Origin: Amyelois transitella
Taxonomy: Eukaryota > Arthropoda > Insecta > Lepidoptera > Pyralidae
DNA: 64,000 nucleotides
Assembly (NCBI RefSeq): GCF_032362555.1
Contig: NC_083528.1
Location: 5,146,001 to 5,210,000 of the forward strand
Reading direction: 5' to 3'
The position numbers and the translations under genes were made by a program. Numbering within the stretch: the stretch's first letter is position 1; the number at the start of each line of letters is the position of its first letter. The notes below the pieces were generated by a model. It was not told where the DNA came from. It made no database searches and saw only the letters and a program-made list of their open reading frames with translations. Below are positions 33,228 to 53,645 of this stretch, one piece after another.

Positions 33228-34838
33228 CTAGCGCCTTTCCCAGAGCCGCTGAATGAGAGCGTTCCTCACGGCCACACCCTGCTGGAGTGCTACGTTACCA
33301 CGCCCTCCTTCCGTCACTGGAATACTACTATGTGCAGAATAAATTGCCACTAATCGAGATTCTTCTTGTCTTTCTTCTGTAGTTAACTCTTGCGGAGGTA
33401 GCTTGGCTCCATTGCACATATTATGTAATATAACACATGAATTTACAATAGAACCAGCTACCTCTGGTTGATAGTGCAATCTTCTATGTAGTAGTAAACA
33501 ACGGAATCGTGCTTTTAAAAGACCAATTGTGCGTTCAATTATATTTCTAGTATGCACATGCAAATTTGTATAATGTGCCTCTGGTGTATTTGGTGCTGCA
33601 TTTAAAACAGGCGTCATCATGTACCGTCTTAATGGATATCCAGAGTCACCTGTAAAACAATTAAATTTTAACTTTTTTTATAATGAAGCTTTTTTTACAA
33701 GTTGATGATACTAGCACATCCACCATTATGCCTGCATTATGGTGACAGTTTCATTTATATACTACTTATAAAAATGCAAAATACTTACCAAGAAACCATA
33801 CATTTTCATTATTACTTAGTTCTTCCATGTAGTCCTTTAAAGGATGACTAGACCAAATGAAAGAGTCATGAGTTGCACCTCCATGACTGGCATCAACACT
33901 TATAATTTGCATGTCAGCATCACAAACCTAGAAACAATGTAAATATTTAGTTTTTATATTTATTTACAACCAAATTACTTAGTTATTTAAGATATTCATT
34001 TTTGGGCAAAATTATGCCAATTATTAAAAGTTTACTTACCAATTGTACGTTTAGAGAATGGTAATCCTTTCTGCAAAAATATCTGTCTTCATGCTGGTTA
34101 GGACGCTCAATAGCAACATGAGTGCCATCAATGCATCCTAATACTCCCGGAATATTAAACTTGTTATGAAATCTAAAACAAGGAATATATTATTTTTATT
34201 ACCATAAGAAAATGCACGGGATACAATAAAACATTAGTATTTATATTATATTTGTCTTGTATTAAGTTATTTTATATACCTTGTTTTTATTTTGTTTTGT
34301 TCATCACTATTATTAGGAAAGTGAATATATTTTTCTCTAAAATATGTATTATTTAGGCACTTTGAAATTTCATTTATGACAGTAGACACAGTTTGCTGAG
34401 CTACAAAATGCCCTTGAATCTTTCCTGTAGGTCTTTGATAAGACCCTGTGGCAAAAAATGACAAAGCAGTCAAAACCTGAAAAAAGCAAATACGTAAGTG
34501 AAGATAACACAAAGAATCCCCCATATAGATGCACTTTATTCTCATTATGATACATATTCTAAATAAAAGTTTTCTAGGTTTACCTTTGTCTCCACCGACA
34601 AGTCAGTAGCTTTTTGTGGTGTTTTAAGGAAAGGTCGAATCTCTTCACATAAATCGCGAGCTAGTGTTTTGGTCAATCGGTACTCCTTAACAAATTGAGC
34701 ATCCGTGTATATTTCAAACGGATCACATTGATCCCGTAATCGTCTATGCCGCTCCTTTGCTGCCTGCTTCCTCCTTACACTATCTTCATGGTCGTCTTCT
34801 TCTTCCAAGTATTCAAAGATCTCGTATTCATTAGCCAT
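33228..34838 (-). CDS. Harbinger DDE transposase (HARBI1-like)
   Basis: Five exons on the minus strand: 34584-34838, 34280-34476, 34040-34172, 33789-33927 and 33228-33649. All introns are GT-AG and the phases join without a stop, giving 381 residues. The catalytic triad of the DDE_4 superfamily is visible: D166 in GCIDGTH, D243 in GDSGYPL and E280 in RNIIERTIGLLKARFR, followed by the conserved VNSCVILHNMC segment. The acidic N-terminus (EIFEYLEEEDDHED) and a helical region before the catalytic domain are usual for HARBI1 relatives. The ATG at 34838 is chosen because an upstream in-frame Met adds a stretch with no family similarity. The enzyme would cut and paste the surrounding element. No broken residue was seen. 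Confidence 0.9.
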
Positions 34839-35246
34839 TACAAACGTTGTTTTATATATATCACGTAAACAAACACCTTCAAACACTAACGTAACGTAAC
34901 TAACACAGTGAACACTTTATGCTTACTTATTTCAACACTCAAATGTCTCATAAGGTTTTCAAGTGGTTTGTAAGCATTGAAGGAATCACACTCAATATGA
35001 AAAAAGTTTTGTTTCCATGGCATCCGACCAACTTTTTCAAGATCGCAAAAATTGACGTAAAAACAATATTACTAGTTGTCAAATAACGGCTTATAGTACG
35101 AAATTGAATGAACGTTTCGTTGTGACGTCATCAAAACTGCTAAGAAATGTAAGCTTAAAGTAATATTGTTTTCTAAGTGTCATGGTACAAATTTCAAAAG
35201 TAATATTGAAACAATACTGCTACAAGACATTATGGTAAGCCCCCAG

Positions 35247-44188
<8,942 letters not shown>

Positions 44189-44241
44189 TGAAATTTTGTG
44201 CCAAAGACGATGCCAAAATGTAGGTTAGTGTTAGTAAACTC

Positions 44242-44247
44242 AATAAA
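44242..44247 (+). terminator. Candidate poly(A) signal for TASK
   Basis: AATAAA lies 54 bp downstream of the TAG stop. Further AATAAA motifs occur downstream, for example near 45113 and 45330, so a longer 3' UTR is also possible. Confidence 0.4.
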
Positions 44248-44332
44248 TGGGCCAATTAATTAATTAGACATTTACAATTTCGCGGGTGTACCGTCGGAGT
44301 TTCACTTCTGATTGCGGTGAGTTTAACATTTA

Positions 44333-44512
44333 TACATATTATCACGTTTATATCTCATGTGGGGTTGACAGAGCCAACAGTCTTGAAAAGACCGAAAGGC
44401 CTCTTACAGCTGTATGGCTGTATAATGGAATTTAGATTCAATTAGTGACAGGTTGTTAGCCCATCCCCTACAAGAAGAATCCCAAGTTTATGAGCCTATA
44501 CCTTAAACACGT
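44333..44512 (-). repeat. Family A repeat, antisense, lacking the 5' end
   Basis: tatcacgtttatatctcatg, gacagagccaacagtcttga, attagtgacaggttgttagc and agaatcccaagtttatgag. Confidence 0.75.
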
Positions 44513-47500
44513 TTTTAAGTTTTAATACATTGTGTTGTGTTTTGAATGCAGAGTCTCTAACGCTGTGGTAACGTCAGTGACAAGATTTTGAAATTGTGTG
44601 ATTAGTCTCTCTAATTTATACATTACCTGTATATAAAATATATTATTTTTAGTTGGTAACCCATAACACAAGTCTTCAAGTTTGGGGTCACCTAAAATAG
44701 TTTAAATCTAGTTGATTTATCTAATATACTTCAACAGTTGCTTGTGATATAAACTCTTTGCTAGTTACATAAATCTATTTATATTGAAACATTAAAAAAA
44801 AAACAGTTTCAACTCACCCCGCACCAATTAGAAGTGAAAACTCGACAGGAGTGTAGTTTCGGGTTTAAAGTTATAGCTTTTACACTAAGGTGGATTAATC
44901 GCGTTTTTATTACTCAGAGCTTGGCTTGCTGTAGATATTGTAATATAGTTTTAAAGATGGCTTGTGCAGCGAATGGTATATAAGCTGTCGCATACTATAC
45001 TTTGTACAAGATTTATGTTCCATATAAGCACTATTATATACTCCATTCAGTTACATTTAAACTCACAAGCTTGTATTATTTATTTTAAGAACAACATGAT
45101 TTTCTATAGTGAATAAATGAGGTATAGTATGCTTAAGCTTTTCAGAAGTAGGTGATAAACTGTTTTGTTGGGTCAAAACTTCAAAGTTATTATTTTTTTA
45201 CCAAATTCATTCCATTTCAACCTATTATATTGACAGAAACCTTCGTTCTTTGCACCAAGCAATAACTAAAATATTTTTAAAGTTGATAAAGCACTTAACG
45301 ATGTGGCCTGGTACTGATATTAATTATTTAAAATAATAAATACAGTAGATACGTAAAAAAATTACAGTCAGTAAATTGATGTCAACAATATTACTATGTT
45401 AGTACTAATAACAATTATTAATAATAGTAACGGTAAAATTCAAGCTTTCTAAGCTATATAAGAATCCGGAAAAGCAGTACTTTTACGGCAGATCAGCTTT
45501 CTATACACTTCATTTGGCAGTAAACTAGATTTCACATTGATTAGAATAATGAATAATATGTATTTAGAACATTTTTGGTTGTTAGCAAAAACTTTATCAT
45601 ACATATAAAAAAACAGTCAACATAGATTAACGAAAACAAATAATTAACAATCGCGGACTTATCCCTGTGAAGGATTTTTTCCATTTAACCATGTATATCT
45701 ATTATAAAAAAATACTAACAAAATTAAAACAACTAAATGCTGCCACTAAAAAGACTTAGTCTGAAGCAAAGTCAACTCTTTCTAATTTTAATGTTTTATT
45801 TAAGCAAATTATTTGTAAACGTTTCAATTTACTGACATGTGGAAATCGTTATTGGACTGCTTCAAGCGTCACGGTATTTTAGAATTGCATATAAGAAGCT
45901 GAGTGTTTACCTAATTGATATATAAAATATATATATCTCATCTAGATTCAATAGTCTGAAATAATGGTTTCGCTGATTATTTTACATTAGTATATGTCGT
46001 CCAATATTATGACAAAAAAGTGATTGAAAATTCTTAATGTGCCAAATTTATATTCCACATAGGTACGTAATACTTACTAACCATAATGTCAGTACTATAT
46101 GTCACAATTTAGTCAATTTAATGTAAACCACATTTAAAGCTGTAATCTATGCTTACGTCCGAGTTTTCTCGTGACTATTGACTCTGTCTACCCCTTGAGA
46201 CAAATCACATCAGATATGTTATTAAATACTGTTATATGCGAACTCTGCTTATTTAATATTTCTAACTATTGACTCTAGATTATGTGAAATTAAAAAATAA
46301 TAGATATGTTTAGTGCATTTATTTCCAAATTTGTTATATACTACATATATTATATTTAAAAAACGATGCCATAAATAACAAAATTCTATAGATAATCTCA
46401 AAGATTGTTTTATTAATAAGTTTATAAGCAAAACATGGTTTTTAAAAAACATTATGTTAATGTCTTGCCAAATTTATTTATAAAGAAAATGGTCTCATAT
46501 GACTATAAATTTTTAACATTACAGTTCAAAATATTTGAATGAAATATTGAAAAATTAAATGTTAATTCAAAAAATTGCGTCAAAACGCAATGTTAAATAT
46601 GTCCTATCCATAAAATTTTATTACTCTTAAAACCATATTGGTTTTGTTCTAACCTTTTTGCTTTGAGCATTCAGTAAAACTGAATATGTTATGAAAAGCA
46701 GTTATTTGCATATAATTGATTTTAAAATGTGTTGGTTATAAATTTTAGGTTAACAGTAGGTATGTACTTAAAATTTTGTATATCGCATCGGCAATATTCG
46801 AGAGCACAGAATAACAAAACCTACCGCCGTATCATCAACCCGAAAGAAAACTCAATAAAATAATGACTTTATTACAAGTCCATATAACTTAAAATGCAAG
46901 TTTTCTGCTATCTCTCTCATAATATCGGACAGTTAGCGGGTTCAAATGGTGCGCTCTGATAGGATGACAGGCTCAAATATTTTCGCGCCAAACAAAAATT
47001 AGACATCAGTGTAACTTATAAAAATGGATAACACTGTAATTACAAGTTTTACACAACTTGCTTATGTAACTTTGAAAATTTTACGTAGGTTTTTACATAC
47101 TGAGATATAAAAGGAAATACTAGATTTTTCTCCTTACAAACGATTTCCCTAGTCAACCATTACAAGTTACAAGTCACATAAAAATGGCAAACCATTGATT
47201 GAAAATAAGCATGTGTTTGTTAAGAGAAATGATATGTCTTCGCTATATTAAATGTAAGAAAACTTCCAGTATTGTTTTGCTGTGATATTTTTGTTGTATT
47301 TATCCTACTTATTTGTAATTAATGTAAATATAGTTAGTGTTAATGGATATGAGCGAAAGAAGTTGAATAATTATGCTTATTTGAAATTATGCGAATCAGG
47401 CAGCTATATACTATTTTATAAGTTTTAAATTAGAATTCTTTTTATGAGGTTTGGTTAATGTTGCTGTTTTATTATAAAATCTGTTCAAGGGATTCTGAAA

Positions 47501-48185
47501 TCAGTACTACCTATTACAAAAAATGCTACTGTGTTTCTATTAAGTTTCTTTCCATACGATGAACATGCGCTCGCTTTCTTGCGAGCTTATATTATAAATT
47601 TCTGGGTTAGGTTGAATAAAATAAAAAAACGTTAGACGATCAACCCAGGAATTTTTGTTGAAATTGTGGATATTTTTATTTGCAAACATCTAGTCATTCT
47701 TCTGTAATTTTTTTGTGTCAGATAAAATAGTCACAAACAAATTATTCCCGCTCTCGTTCGATGAACGCAATAGCTATAAGTTTAGAGTATCATTATTCAT
47801 TTGCAAGCATCTAGTCATTTTTCGTAATTTATATTGTTTTAAAGGTGATAATTATGGATTCCACGTCTTGTAAATTATAATTTACATGAGCGAATTAATA
47901 ATATAGTGAGTCAATATAACAAGTGATTTTTAAAATAGACACGAACTGTCTATTATTGTGAACTTGTGTCTTCTTTATTGAATGTGAGTTAGAGTTTCCA
48001 GTGCGGTCGAGCCACGAAGAAAAATCCCAACTGTATCTAGGAGGGCTTTCTTTGAATTTTGGCGCGAACATTCCTATTGTATAGTATTTAATGAACGTTA
48101 AAATGGTACGTGAGCTAAATGTAATTTTAAATGCAAATACATATAATATAAATCGAATTTCATTTAAAATAAGTTTCTTTTTATT
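44513..48185. other. Repeat-poor AT-rich stretch downstream of TASK
   Basis: Over 3.5 kb with almost no copy of the repeat families that crowd the rest of the window. The only trace is a short family A remnant near 46170-46205, plus gcgcgaacat-type sequence at 46925-46995 and 48055-48075 that resembles 57101-57155. No open frame of note. It may be a long TASK 3' UTR or conserved regulatory DNA. Confidence 0.35.
46925..46995 (-). repeat. Short repeat shared with 57101-57155
   Basis: The reverse complement reads tttggcgcgaaaatatttga, then gagcgcaccatttgaacccg. At 57101 the + strand reads atggcgcgaacatatttgag, then agagcgcgccattttaactc. Two GCGCC-type boxes about 30 bp apart are conserved. Confidence 0.4.
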
Positions 48186-48189
48186 TATG

Positions 48190-48275
48190 TCTCCCTCTAT
48201 CGTATCATAACTCTATAGTATGGGTTGGCGCACCCCGGGTTCCTCTCTAGAAATATGAGGATGTAACTGGGACTA
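48190..48275 (+). repeat. Family C 3' end fragment
   Basis: gcgcaccccgggttcctctc, aggatgtaactgggactaac and ggctggaggaagaagaagc. This shows that family C ends in a (gaa)n-type tail. Confidence 0.5.
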
Positions 48276-48624
48276 ACGGCTGGAGGAAGAAGAAGCAAGT
48301 CACTGGAAGTGCTCCATGCTGAAACGGCCCTATATACTTGTATGCCACCCAAATACTGAGAATACTATCAAAAGCTTCTCATGCAATTGAGAGAGGTGTA
48401 CAAATAGACTTTTCGGTCGACCGTTAGTCTGAGCCGGAAACAATGCTTAAATCCGTTGGAGAAACAAAGAAAACCTACGTGGTTAAAATATATCAAATAA
48501 ACAGACCCCGTTTGCTCTATTCCAAATTTAATAAAGATCCGTCCAGCGCTCAGCCGTGTAAGCGTATAATATAAAATGTAATATAATATGGATACAATTC
48601 ACAACTTTCATACATATATATGGT

Positions 48625-48835
48625 ATCTTATATATAAAATTCTCGTGTCACAATGTTAGTTTCCGTACTCCTTGACCGATTCTCATGAAATTTTGTGAGC
48701 ATATTGAGTAGGTCTGAGAATCGGCCAACATCTATTTTTCATACCCCTTAGTGATGTCCCTTAACATTTTTTTTTAACTAGAAATTACTTAAAAAAATAT
48801 TTTCAAAACAACGTTTGCCGGGACAGCTAGTAATT
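48625..48835 (+). mobile_element. Dispersed repeat, non-LTR or rolling-circle remnant
   Basis: tatataaaattctcgtgtca, caatgttagtttccgtactc, gagaatcggccaacatctat and cgtttgccgggacagctagt. It is a common arthropod repeat type; the class cannot be fixed from this fragment. Confidence 0.5.
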
Positions 48836-49094
48836 AATAATCAACTATATTTTGTAAATAAGACAGATTTTAATGTTAATTAAATATTTATTCTTAATAA
48901 TATGAATGTAGTACATTATATTGGTATGTACATCAACTCTATCGTGTTACGGTGAGTTCCTTTTCCTTGTTAATTTAATTGCCATAAAACCGCTGTCGAG
49001 AAATTGCTTGCTCCAGCGCGGGGCTGTAACACATGCGATCGTGGTGTGAAGCCAGCTCTGGCATTTTGATTGACACGTACCCATTTAAAATGTT

Positions 49095-49258
49095 ACATAC
49101 ATTCATACATAAAATCACGCCTCTTTCCCGGTAGGCAGAGACTACCTCTTACCACTTGCCACAATTTTTGCATACTTCCTTCACTTCATCCACATTCATA
49201 ACTCTCTTCATGCAAGCTCGGCGGTTTCGGGTACTTTTGACCTGACCCTTTACCAGGA
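49095..49258 (-). repeat. Family D repeat, near-complete, antisense
   Basis: acattcatacataaaatcac, gcctctttcccggtaggcag, cttcatccacattcataact, ttcatgcaagctcggcggtt and ggtacttttgacctgacc. The most complete family D copy. Confidence 0.75.
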
Positions 49259-49289
49259 GCCCTTAAAATTAAATGTTTATGTGCCTATA

Positions 49290-52200
49290 TTAAATGTCTA
49301 CTTTTCTTTTACAACAATTGCACTTTTGAACACGATTCTTCAACTTGTAATGAAACTTGTTATGACAAGTATTGCATTTATAAACTTTTTGCCCACTATT
49401 TATCTTTAAGTGATATCTGAGAGCATCTTTATTTATATATTGTCGTTGACAAACGTCACATTTATATGGTTTCTCACCAGTATGAGTTCTCAAATGTATT
49501 TCCCAATTGTGCCGAGAAATGAACCGCCGCTTGCAAATGTTGCATTCAAATGGTTTCTCGTCGGTGTGAATTTTTAAATGCCTTTGCAAGTGATGCTTTC
49601 TTCTAAATCGGTTTCGACAAACATGACACTCGTGAAGTTTCTCAGACGTGTGTGTCTTTAAATGTTCTTGCAAATGATGCTTTCTAAAAAAATTCCGTTG
49701 ACATATATTACATTCAAAAGGTTTTACACCGGTGTGAGTTTTTAAATGGCGATTCAATTCGTAGGTACCACAATATCTTTGTTCACAAACATTACATTTA
49801 TATTTTCCATTGCCCGATTTCGCCTTATTTGATTTGTGCCGCTTTTGAATTCGTTTTGTCATATTCTCTTCAGGTGCTACCACTATTTCATATACGAGTT
49901 CCATATCCTCGCTTTTGATAGCCACAGCGCCATCTGAAATTTAAAAAATAGGTGAATTACTCGAACTTACATCGTGACTTGACATTGAAATTATTTTGAC
50001 GTAATATTATTTCGGATGGATGGATGATCACTCAATACCTACGAGGTTGATATTTAAATATTTACAGGCAAAGCCAGCTGGCATATTTTATACCATTGTC
50101 TTAGTATATAAAAACATTGAAACTAATTTTATCGTAAAACTATTATTGTTTTTCGGTTTTCTTAAATATAGTGCATTTGATTATTTCTCTCAGTTCTCAT
50201 ATATAAAGTTATTAGGAAACAAGATGAATTTGAATACATGACTTTAAGGTTGTGATCGATATAAAAGCTGGTAAATGACACTTGTGAAATAGGAAGACAG
50301 CTGCATATATCATTCTGACTGCAGTTAGAGTTAATGTATATCTTTAAATTTGGAGGTGCGAAGGAAGTATGCAGGGATCGTGGCAAGTGGAAAGATGTAG
50401 TCTCAGCCTACCCCTCCAGTAAAAAGACGTGATTTTAACTATGTATTTTATGAATAAATTATCAAATGAATGGTGTATATAAAATACCATCAGAATTAAC
50501 TGTGCCCATAATAAAATCTGGGCCATGTGGCTGCAATTCACCCGCACTCTTTAAGGCTATGCTATCGCCTTCACTGTGGTCATCCTCAGCTGCCGTAGAC
50601 TCCTCTTCTCCTGGGTGCTCGGAGTCAGGATCTAAAAATTAATATCATCATATTTTTTTTTTATAATTTTTATTTTCCTAGTTGTTCCTGGCACCGATAC
50701 GACAACAACACACTAATTGTAATAAAAGTGTATGTTTACTCTTTTTGAAACAAAGATGTGATAGGCTTGTAAACTTGGGATTCTTCTTTCGAGTGATGGG
50801 CTAGCAACCTGACTGTTTGAATTTCAATCTTATCATTAAGCCAAACAACTGAACCCCTGAACGCGCGAAAAGCTATTGCTGTTTCGCTTTTTATTATGAC
50901 GTGAAACGGAATAGCAATAGTTTTTCGCGGGAAATAAAAGGCTTCGTGCGTGTCTTGCTACAGTGGCAGACCAAGAAGCTTAATAGCAGAGAGTGCAACA
51001 CGAAACATTCCACGATGAGAAAGAGATAACTTACAATCTGACACCTCAACTTTGAAGCCACACGCTGCATAATGCAACTCATTTTTGACCTCTACATCTG
51101 CCAGGGTATCTTCGCTGTCAAGCTTGGGTGGCTTACTGAGAATTGGAAGAGAGTCAATACATTCTGCAGTCGTTGTGACTAGGTTTCCACACAGTCCGTT
51201 ATCCTTGCGGTTTACTAGGGATACTGATCTCTTTGTGAGCTGAAAATAAATCAATAAGTAGGAATATAGAATATTAGCTTTAGTAGTAGTGGTGGATTAG
51301 GTTTCATTTCATTTATCCTCTTTTTCAAAATTTTCCCATTTTCTCACAATAAAAATTGGCACTTGTGCTTCCTTGCTTTGGTCAACAACTATTTATGCAA
51401 AAAAAATATTACATTAAATGGATGCGAGATACAAGACAAAAGCCTCCAATATTGTATAAACAAAAGAATGCATCTGTCTGCCTAATTACATAAAAATAAA
51501 GAATATAAGATGATTGAGATGTAAAGAATTCTGATTACTTGAGAATTTCGCTTCAACAGTACTGTCAAAATTTCTTCAGCTTTCGCTGATGTGACCATAA
51601 ACTTGTAGCACTTCTTCAGCTGGGCATAGCAGATGTAACAAGCTGTTACTGGTCGCAGGTCAGGAGTCAGAAGCTGAAATCACAATTTTAAATTACTGTT
51701 ATCATGTTTTTAAAAAAACTGAAAATTTTTATTAATCCACACTTAGGTATAATAAAAAGAAAAGATTTGCTTGTTTGTAATGAATAAACTCAAAACTATT
51801 CAAAATATGTTACTGAAATAAACACAGATAGAATAGACCTTTAGGAATAAGATAGGCTTTAATACTCTTTTTCCTCATAATTCCCACAGGAGCATAAGCT
51901 AGTAAATTATATATTGTGTGCCAACTTAAAAGCATGGATTTTTTTTTTCACAAGTATTTTGTATTTGGTAACTCTCTTCGCCGTCTTAATGTCTCTTTTT
52001 ATCATTCAAGTTACAGATTTCATCTAGTTTGGGATGAATTCCAGGAGCGTACCTCAATTTTATGTAATTTGTTGGCAAAACTGTTACAGTTATTTTACTA
52101 TAAAAAAAATATCATTAAACCATTCATTTTACCAGTTAAGGCCAGAACTGTTACTGACAAAGTTAAACAATGTATGGCTGAAACTACTGGGTGTAAGAAG

Positions 52201-52449
52201 ATGAAATTTGGTATTGTTACTATTTATTATCTAGGAAAGTGTAGCACTTAAGAGATTATCTTTGGAATTTTAGTGGGAATGTGTTAGTAACAAAGAATTT
52301 TTAGGCACAGGTGCAAATAGTTAAAAACAGTCAAAACTTACAGGAGTTCTTGTGATCCTCTCAAATACAAGCTGTAAGGTATCGGCAATCGGTAACAGCC
52401 GCAAGTTGAACGACAAACAAATACGGCATATCGGTGCATACTCGTTCAT
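49290..52449 (-). CDS. ZAD-C2H2 zinc-finger protein
   Basis: Five minus-strand exons: 52342-52449, 51539-51673, 51035-51239, 50488-50631 and 49290-49933. All are GT-AG and in phase, giving 411 residues ending in TAA. The N-terminal ZAD domain shows its four zinc ligands, C8 and C11 (ICRICLSF) and C48 and C51 (CYICYAQL). A linker follows with an acidic stretch (HPGEEESTAAEDDHSEG). Four regular C2H2 fingers lie at about 244-348 with TGxKP-type linkers. Finger 5 (YKCDVC, ending HLKIN) has Asn where the last His belongs, and a sixth motif (YKCNTCHNKF, then CNCC) lacks a proper His pair. ZAD-ZNF proteins are nuclear, dimerise through ZAD and bind DNA; most are insect-lineage paralogues with unknown targets. 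The start ATG at 52449 is favoured because it directly precedes the ZAD cysteines. Confidence 0.9.
50355..50440 (+). repeat. Family D end fragment in ZAD gene intron 4
   Basis: ggtgcgaaggaagtatgcag, ggatcgtggcaagtggaaag and tagtctcagcctacccctcc. Confidence 0.6.
50690..50855 (+). repeat. Family A fragment in ZAD gene intron 3
   Basis: cttgtaaacttgggattctt, ctttcgagtgatgggctagc and aatcttatcattaagccaaa. The 5' part is decayed. Confidence 0.55.
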
Positions 52450-52744
52450 TATAATTTATCACATTCACACGCTCCACAAATAATTATAATTTACCTAGAT
52501 CCGGAAAAATTTATTTAGTGTTGCATTGCATTGGATCACAGATATTAATATTTGACTATGACGAGACGATGGAGCGGACTTAAAAAGCGATTTGCATAAA
52601 TAAGCGCTAACCCTCTAAAGATTAGCACAAACTAAAGCTATCTTCAAAATATAATCTTCATTTACTTTTTTTGCGCATCTATTCTACATCCCCGGAATCA
52701 TTCTGAAACCTTGGCAGGCAGCAAAAGGGGCGCTAACATAGATA

Positions 52745-52939
52745 TTAGACCGCAACCAAAGGAAGATCTTTCCCCAGGCAATGCGTATATTTTTTTCCAG
52801 ATTTCGCCACAATGATAGCTTCAGACTTGCGCCTAATGTGGTAGGTAAGTTGCCCACACTTTATTGTTTGTTGTTGTGTTGTGATCTCTGTGACTGACAC
52901 TAACGATATTGACGCTTGATCTTGTGTTGACGTTGACAT
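52745..52939 (-). other. Uncertain ORF upstream of the ZAD gene
   Basis: A 64-codon frame starting with an ATG at 52939, with Ser/Thr/Gln-rich text at its start (MSTSTQDQASISLVSVTEI). Its base composition is coding-like at first but there is no domain, and no splice partner can be shown. It could be the first exon of another gene, 5' UTR of the ZAD gene, or chance. Confidence 0.2.
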
Positions 52940-52996
52940 GTGGTTAACATTTATTTTTTAATATATGATTGATTATGATTAAGTTCATGGGAGGTA

Positions 52997-53248
52997 GATA
53001 AATAAATAAATAAATATATACGGGACAAATTACACTGATTGAGTTAGCCTCGAAGTAAGTTCGAGACTTGTGTTACGAGATACTAACTCAACGATACTAT
53101 ATTTTATAATAAATACTTATATAGATAAACATCCAAGACCCAGGCCAATCAGAAAAAGTTCTTTTCTCATCATGCCCTGGCCGGGATTCGAACCCGGGAC
53201 CTCCGGTGTCACAGACAAGCGTACTACCGCTGAGCCACAGAGGCCGTA
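52997..53248 (-). repeat. Family B tRNA-derived SINE, complete, antisense
   Basis: The reverse complement has ggcctctgtggctcagcggt and GGGTTCGAATCCC boxes and the whole body, with an aaataaataaataaatatat tail at the left. It is nearly identical in the body to the copy at 15632-15880. Confidence 0.87.
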
Positions 53249-53645
53249 AAAGGTAGGTACCTAAATAATGAAAATGTCTGGAGAATCTGGAAAATAAAAG
53301 GTAGGTAACGTTATATCCTCACGTCTCTGGGTCTTCGTGGTGCGCTATTGATTGAATATCTTGAATAATTCCGGTCTATCCCACTATTCCCATTGAGTTG
53401 TTACATGGTGGTCAGATTTTAAACGAAACGACTCTAGTCTACTAATTGCACATCTTTAATAAAAGGCAAGACGTTTAATCTAGTGGAGCTTAATATAGCT
53501 AAACAGGATTTTTGACATGGTTATTAAAAAACATGATTTGTTGCGGCAGACTTTTGCAAACTTCAGTGTGGATTTGTACGGTACCTACTTATTTTTCCTC
53601 GTCGCCTACCCAATATTGGATCATGGTAACATTATGTACATATAC

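Larger units (their letters stand above)
31252..35243. mobile_element. Complete PIF/Harbinger DNA transposon
   Basis: The left end GGGGCTTACCATAA at 31252 is matched by its exact inverted complement TTATGGTAAGCCCC ending at 35243. Both ends are flanked by CAG (31249-31251 and 35244-35246), the 3-bp target duplication expected for this superfamily. The element is 3,992 bp and carries the two genes typical of autonomous Harbingers: a Myb/SANT-like DNA-binding protein (+) and a DDE transposase (-), arranged convergently with 255 bp between their stop codons. Both reading frames are open across all predicted introns. Perfect terminal repeats, an intact duplication and open frames suggest recent insertion. 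Activity itself cannot be seen from sequence. Confidence 0.93.

Noticed and set aside
51916-52251. 111-codon open frame on the + strand
   Set aside because: Lies within an intron of the ZAD gene, AT-rich, with no domain or splice support.
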